Source: Larix kaempferi (taxonomy: Eukaryota > Streptophyta > Pinopsida > Pinales > Pinaceae). Taken from it: DNA of 64,000 nt. The translations under genes were made by a program, and so were the position numbers. The DNA is taken from positions 8,352,501 through 8,416,500 of the forward strand of contig BSBM01000068.1 in assembly GCA_027924585.1 (NCBI GenBank), read 5' to 3'. The notes beneath the pieces were generated by a model. That model had not been told where the DNA came from. It worked only from the letters and a program-made list of their open reading frames with translations, and made no database searches. Shown here piece after piece: positions 60,601 to 64,000 of the stretch (the stretch's first letter is position 1; the number at the start of each line of letters is the position of its first letter).

Positions 60601-60718
60601 CTTTCGTTTCAGCAACCCTTTGTTTTTTGGCAATATATCTGTGTTTTTGTTTCTCTCTATTATCATCATCATCACGTTTACGATCAGCTTTTCTTTTACG
60701 ATTTCTCTTATTGCCCAT
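57602..60718 (-). CDS. DDE-type transposase-like protein, 938 aa, four exons, intact
   Basis: Exons on the minus strand: 60718-60412, 60319-58519, 58421-58081 and 57969-57602. They join in frame at every GT-AG junction and total 2817 bases. The N-terminus (MGNKRNRKRKADRKRDDDD) is a strong nuclear signal followed by an acidic stretch. Residues 355-357 (CCC) and a Cys/His cluster around 396-418 (NGKHCHHCGN) look metal-binding. Candidate catalytic acids are D517 (VVDFAENYTF), D613 (IWSDGCAGQFKSS) and E652 or D654 (GHGKGEHDGAGACVKRAL), an RNase H-fold DDE/D order. Exon 3 holds a CFCHIC motif. Residues 817-938 form a separate C-terminal domain beginning GDVFAVIAPV. The superfamily is not certain to me. 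Confidence 0.8.
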
Positions 60719-61837
60719 GGTTGTTTAATCTATAGACGATAAATTAAAGAATCATGTTACTTTATAGTAAAAACAAATACTTTCAATAAAAACTTATTTA
60801 TAAATATATCTGGGAAAAAATCATTGTAAAAAAACAACTCTTTGAAAAAAACCCAATTTCAAAGAAATAAGAAGTACAAAATTACCTTGTAAAAAATCCT
60901 TTGCAAAATAAGATAACTATTTGAAAAAGCTCCTTTCAAATAAATAAGAAGTGCAAAACTACTTTGGAAAAAAATCATTTGCAAAATACCTTAGCAAAAC
61001 AACTATTTGAAAAAACCTCTTTCAATTAAATAAAAAGTGCAAAGCTACTTTGAAAAAAAAACATCCTTGCAAAGAACCTCCTTGCAAACATGTCTAAGAA
61101 AAGAAATATTTTGAAAAAACTCCTTGCAAATATCCCTTAAAAAAAACACTTTCAATGTGTTTTGGAAAAAAGAAGAAGAAACATACTTTGTAAAAATCTC
61201 TTTTTCAAAAAAATGTTTTCTTTGCAAATATACAGCAAGAAAATAAATATTTGGAAAAAACTTCTTGCAAATATGCCTTAGAAATTTTTTTTCTTCAATG
61301 TGCCTTTGGAAAAAAGAAGAAACATACCTTGTAAAAACCTCCTTTTGCAAAAAATGTCTTCTTTGTAAAAATGCAATAAAAAAGAGATATGTTGGAAAAA
61401 CTCCTTCAATGTGCCTTTTGTAAAAAAGAAGAAGACATAGTTTGTAAAAACCTCCTTTTGCAAAAAATGTCTTCTTTGTAAAAATGCAATAAGAAAATAG
61501 ATAGGTTGGAAAAACTCCTTGCAAATATGCCTTGGAAAAAAAAACTCCTTCAATGTGCCTTTTGTAAAGAAGAAGAAGAAACATAGCTTGTAAAAACCTC
61601 ATTTTGCAAAAAATGTCTTCTTTGTAAAAATGCAACAAGAAAAGAGATAGTTTGGAAAAACTCCTTGCAAATATGCCTTAGAAAAAAAAACTCCTTCAAT
61701 GTGCCTTTTGTAAAGAACAAGAAGAAACATACCTTGTAAAAACCTCCTTTTGCAAAAATTATATCCTCCTTCCGAAATTAGTTTGACAAAAAAATGCGAA
61801 GTTCAAACATGCGAAAATAATGAATTAACTTTACGTT
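60719..61837 (-). repeat. transposase upstream region with 120-150-bp tandem repeats
   Basis: From about 60780 to 61790 a degenerate tandem array repeats words such as CTCCTTGCAAATATGCCTT and AAACCTCCTTTTGCAAAA (near 61329, 61449, 61590 and 61737). The minus-strand frame of 197 codons here (KEFF, ICKEFFQ and similar) is a repeat translation. The region separates the transposase ATG from its probable promoter and may be leader or intron. Confidence 0.7.
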
Positions 61838-61845
61838 TATTTATA
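61838..61845 (-). promoter_or_regulatory. TATA box of the transposase gene
   Basis: The minus strand reads TATAAATA, about 65 bases downstream of palindrome array R and just after a run of some 24 A. It lies 1.1 kb before the ATG at 60718. Confidence 0.5.
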
Positions 61846-61907
61846 TGAGTATAAATTTTTTTTTTTTTTTTTTTTTTTTTCCAGCCGACGAAATTTTTTT
61901 TCCGTTT

Positions 61908-62030
61908 GGTTATTCGGCCGAATAACCTTCGCTATAAGTTACGGCGCCGTTACGAAAAAAAGTTATTCGGCCGAATAATTGTTCGGCCGAACAATTATTC
62001 GGCCGAATAATTTGTTCGGCCGAATAATAT
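61908..62030. repeat. palindrome array R: five TTCGGCCGAA sites
   Basis: Cores start at 61913, 61966, 61982, 61998 and 62015. 61963-62010 is a perfect 48-bp palindrome, and spacings within it are 16 bp. GGTTATTCGGCCGAATAACC (61908-61927) is a separate 20-bp palindrome. The array lies about 830 bp from the right end and just upstream of the transposase promoter, mirroring array L2 at the accessory gene. Confidence 0.9.
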
Positions 62031-62856
62031 CTGAAACATGACCGATTCAGACCTCTGCAAAATTTTCAGGTTTCTCCATTTTCGGAAGGAGAAAACCACC
62101 TCTTACACAACAAAACGAATGTCGGACTTCATACCAGTAGATTCATCATTGAATATACTTTACGAGGGTATAAATTTTGGTGTATATAGATAAGAACTGA
62201 TATTTTTTAAGTTTTATATTTGTAACATGTGTCGAGTTATGAATCAGCTCTTTAAAAAAACAGCGAAAAGAAAAATCCATAACTTTGTAAATACAACACC
62301 AAAAAAATCGAAGAAAATGTGGGTCGATTCATTGACGTGTCTACTTCAAAAGGGTGGTCGTAGATTTTTTGATTTTATAGCGGGTTGAGAGAAAAGTGGT
62401 GCAACAAAAAGGTTGTTGAAAATCGACTGAGTTTCCCCATGGATCGACTTTAAAAAAATATAATAATTAGTATATAGGTCCATTGGATGCAAACTTATAG
62501 TCACGCGTTAGTACATTGTGTGTAGATTGTCGTAGCATTTTCAGTTTTTGCAAAAGACAAGTCTAACAACGATTTTAGTGGTGCAACAAATCATAACTCT
62601 TTTGTAGTCTTTTCATTTTATAAGAACACACTGTCAAACATTTGCGAAATCGACATATCAAATCTTAATAAAAAAAATTGAAAAAATTATGAGTAGAAAG
62701 CTAACATAATTCTACAAAAGTTTTCTTTTTACGGCAAAGTGAAATTTTAAATAAAAATATCACTTTTGTTCGCCCGAAGTTGGAAGACATGAAAAAAACA
62801 GAATTATTTTCTCACGAGACCCCCCAAAATAGACACCCATCTTCATTTTTTCACCC
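62031..62856. other. right subterminal region of the DNA transposon
   Basis: Non-coding. Contains repeats of GTGGTGCAACAAA (near 62397 and 62580) and several TCGAC/GTCGA words. Ends with CACCCATCTTCATTTTTTCACCC, the right terminal inverted repeat, followed by ATAG. Confidence 0.6.
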
Positions 62857-63299
62857 ATAGATCTATGATAGATGGGAATTCATTTGTTAGTCATCCAAAA
62901 CTATTAAAGGTATACTCCAATTATGGATGAGATGAACCTCATAATAGCATCAAGCATATTTATAATTCTAAACCATGTAACAATGATAGATGATAATTGA
63001 GTGTTACCAATCCAAAATGATCAAACATCATAACATGTTTCTATTTGAGAATGCTCCCTGTTCAATCCTTTCACATCAATGGCAAAAAACTAGCAACTAG
63101 CCCAAGTCTTGTCATTGTCAATGTCCCCGACATTGTCATTATCACATGGTGTTGTGAGACGAGAGGAATAAGAAGATCTTATCATGTTCTATTGCTGATA
63201 GGATAATGGTACTAGCTCTCCAAAAAATGAAATTGCTTTTGGTGTGAAAAGAAAACTCTTTTACCTATAAATATAAAAATGAGATTATTTGATCTCTTT
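62857..63299. other. right flank, similar to the left flank of the insertions
   Basis: 62866-63035 contains diverged copies of a segment with TGATAG-ATGGGAATT and AATTCTAAACC-TG-AACAATG. The same segment is at 48240-48345, left of the retroposon. No gene is seen. Confidence 0.5.
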
Positions 63300-64000
63300 A
63301 TCTAGAAAATTTAACACAGGTGACATAAAATTTAAACCAATCTGAATAAAATGTTTTATCAACTTTAATATTATAACTCATATTTTTAATAAATAAAATT
63401 AAAATGGATTTATATATATCCAATATATTTATATTTGTATACATATGAAACTCTTTTACCTATAAATATAAAAATGGAAACTCTTTTACTTATAAATATA
63501 AAAATGCTTTTTATCTAGAAAATTTACCACACTGACATAAGATTTAAACCAACTTAATAAAATATTTTATCAACTTTAATATTATAACTCATATTTTTAA
63601 TAAATAAAATTAAAATAGATTTATATATATCCAGTATATTTATATTTATATACATATAATGAAATAAATTACCTATTATTAATTATTTTTCTTTAAATTA
63701 TAATTATTTTTCTAATATTATTGAATGTTTTTACTACTTTTATATTATCAACTTTAATATTATAACTCATATTTTTAATAAATAAAATTAAAATAGATTT
63801 ATATATATCTAGTATATTTATATTTACATACATATAATGGATTAAATTACTTATTATTAATTATTTTTCTTTAAGTTATAATTTTTTTCCTAATATTATT
63901 AAGTTTTTTTACTACTTTTATATTATAATTGATATTTTTAATAAATAAAATTAAAATAGATTTATATATATCCAACATATTTATATTTATATACATATAA
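63300..64000. repeat. AT-rich tandem repeat, about 180-210 bp units
   Basis: ATTTTTAATAAATAAAATTA followed by AAATRGATTTATATATATC recurs near 63385, 63595, 63775 and 63935, with collinear flanks. Unit lengths are about 210, 178 and 178 bases, and the array runs out of the window. No ORF. Possibly a satellite or matrix-attachment-like sequence. Confidence 0.75.

Larger units (their letters stand above)
50143..62856. mobile_element. 12.7-kb two-gene DNA transposon with TIRs and TSD ATAG
   Basis: The left end GGGTGGAAATGCGAAGGTGG (50143) and the right end, read as reverse complement from 62856, GGGTGAAAAAATGAAGATGG, align over about 30 bases with roughly 21 identities. Both are flanked by ATAG (50139-50142 and 62857-62860). 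Inside are two convergent spliced genes, palindrome arrays near both ends, hairpin repeats, subterminal tandem repeats and a central foldback. A 4-bp target duplication is reported for the Sola superfamily among others; assignment to a superfamily needs the transposase comparison. Both genes appear intact, so the copy may be young or active. Confidence 0.78.

Noticed and set aside
61045-61638. 197-codon Phe/Lys-rich minus-strand ORF
   Set aside because: Translation of the degenerate tandem repeat; internal periodicity follows the DNA repeat.
50208-62030. Palindrome arrays as the actual transposon ends
   Set aside because: No matching duplication flanks the outermost palindromes, whereas GGGTG ends with ATAG on both sides exist further out.

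Overview
This is nuclear DNA of a land plant, most likely a large-genome seed plant such as a gymnosperm. The evidence is nested plant-type Ty3/gypsy LTR retrotransposons, a chromodomain integrase, spliced genes with GT-AG introns and AT-rich spacers. The species cannot be fixed from sequence. No tRNA, rRNA or conserved single-copy host gene was found; nearly everything is mobile DNA.

Region 1-43487 is a head-to-tail, minus-strand array of three decayed copies (A, B, C) of one chromodomain Ty3/gypsy family. Neighbouring copies share very long LTRs (about 3.7-4 kb), and each internal region starts beside a tRNA-iMet-type primer site. Later insertions broke it. A 6-kb element with a degenerate coiled-coil ORF (15109-21093) lies in the B LTR and itself holds a 731-bp solo LTR (17420-18150, TSD TGGCC). 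A roughly 0.9-kb solo LTR (26822-41159, TSD GATGT) lies in the C LTR. Inside that solo LTR sits a young 13.4-kb Athila/Tat-like element (27515-40945, TSD AGCTC, 11 substitutions between LTRs). It carries ORF1, a 2029-aa gag-pol, and an env-position ORF behind its own TATA box.

Region 43488-50142 is AT-rich spacer with few coding signals, plus a 1.7-kb poly(A)-ended retroposon with a 16-bp TSD (48358-50076) that carries a plant LINE-type RNase H fragment.

Region 50143-62856 is the most striking part. It looks like a complete 12.7-kb DNA transposon with a 4-bp TSD (ATAG) and imperfect terminal inverted repeats beginning GGGTG. It has two convergent, apparently intact spliced genes: a 518-aa accessory protein on the plus strand (53129-55375) and a 938-aa DDE-type transposase-like protein on the minus strand (60718-57602). 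Arrays of the palindrome TTCGGCCGAA at regular 16- or 22-bp spacing stand near both ends and upstream of a TATA box for each gene. The element also holds several hairpin families and a 236-bp near-perfect foldback between the two genes. The window ends in AT-rich tandem repeats (63300-64000).
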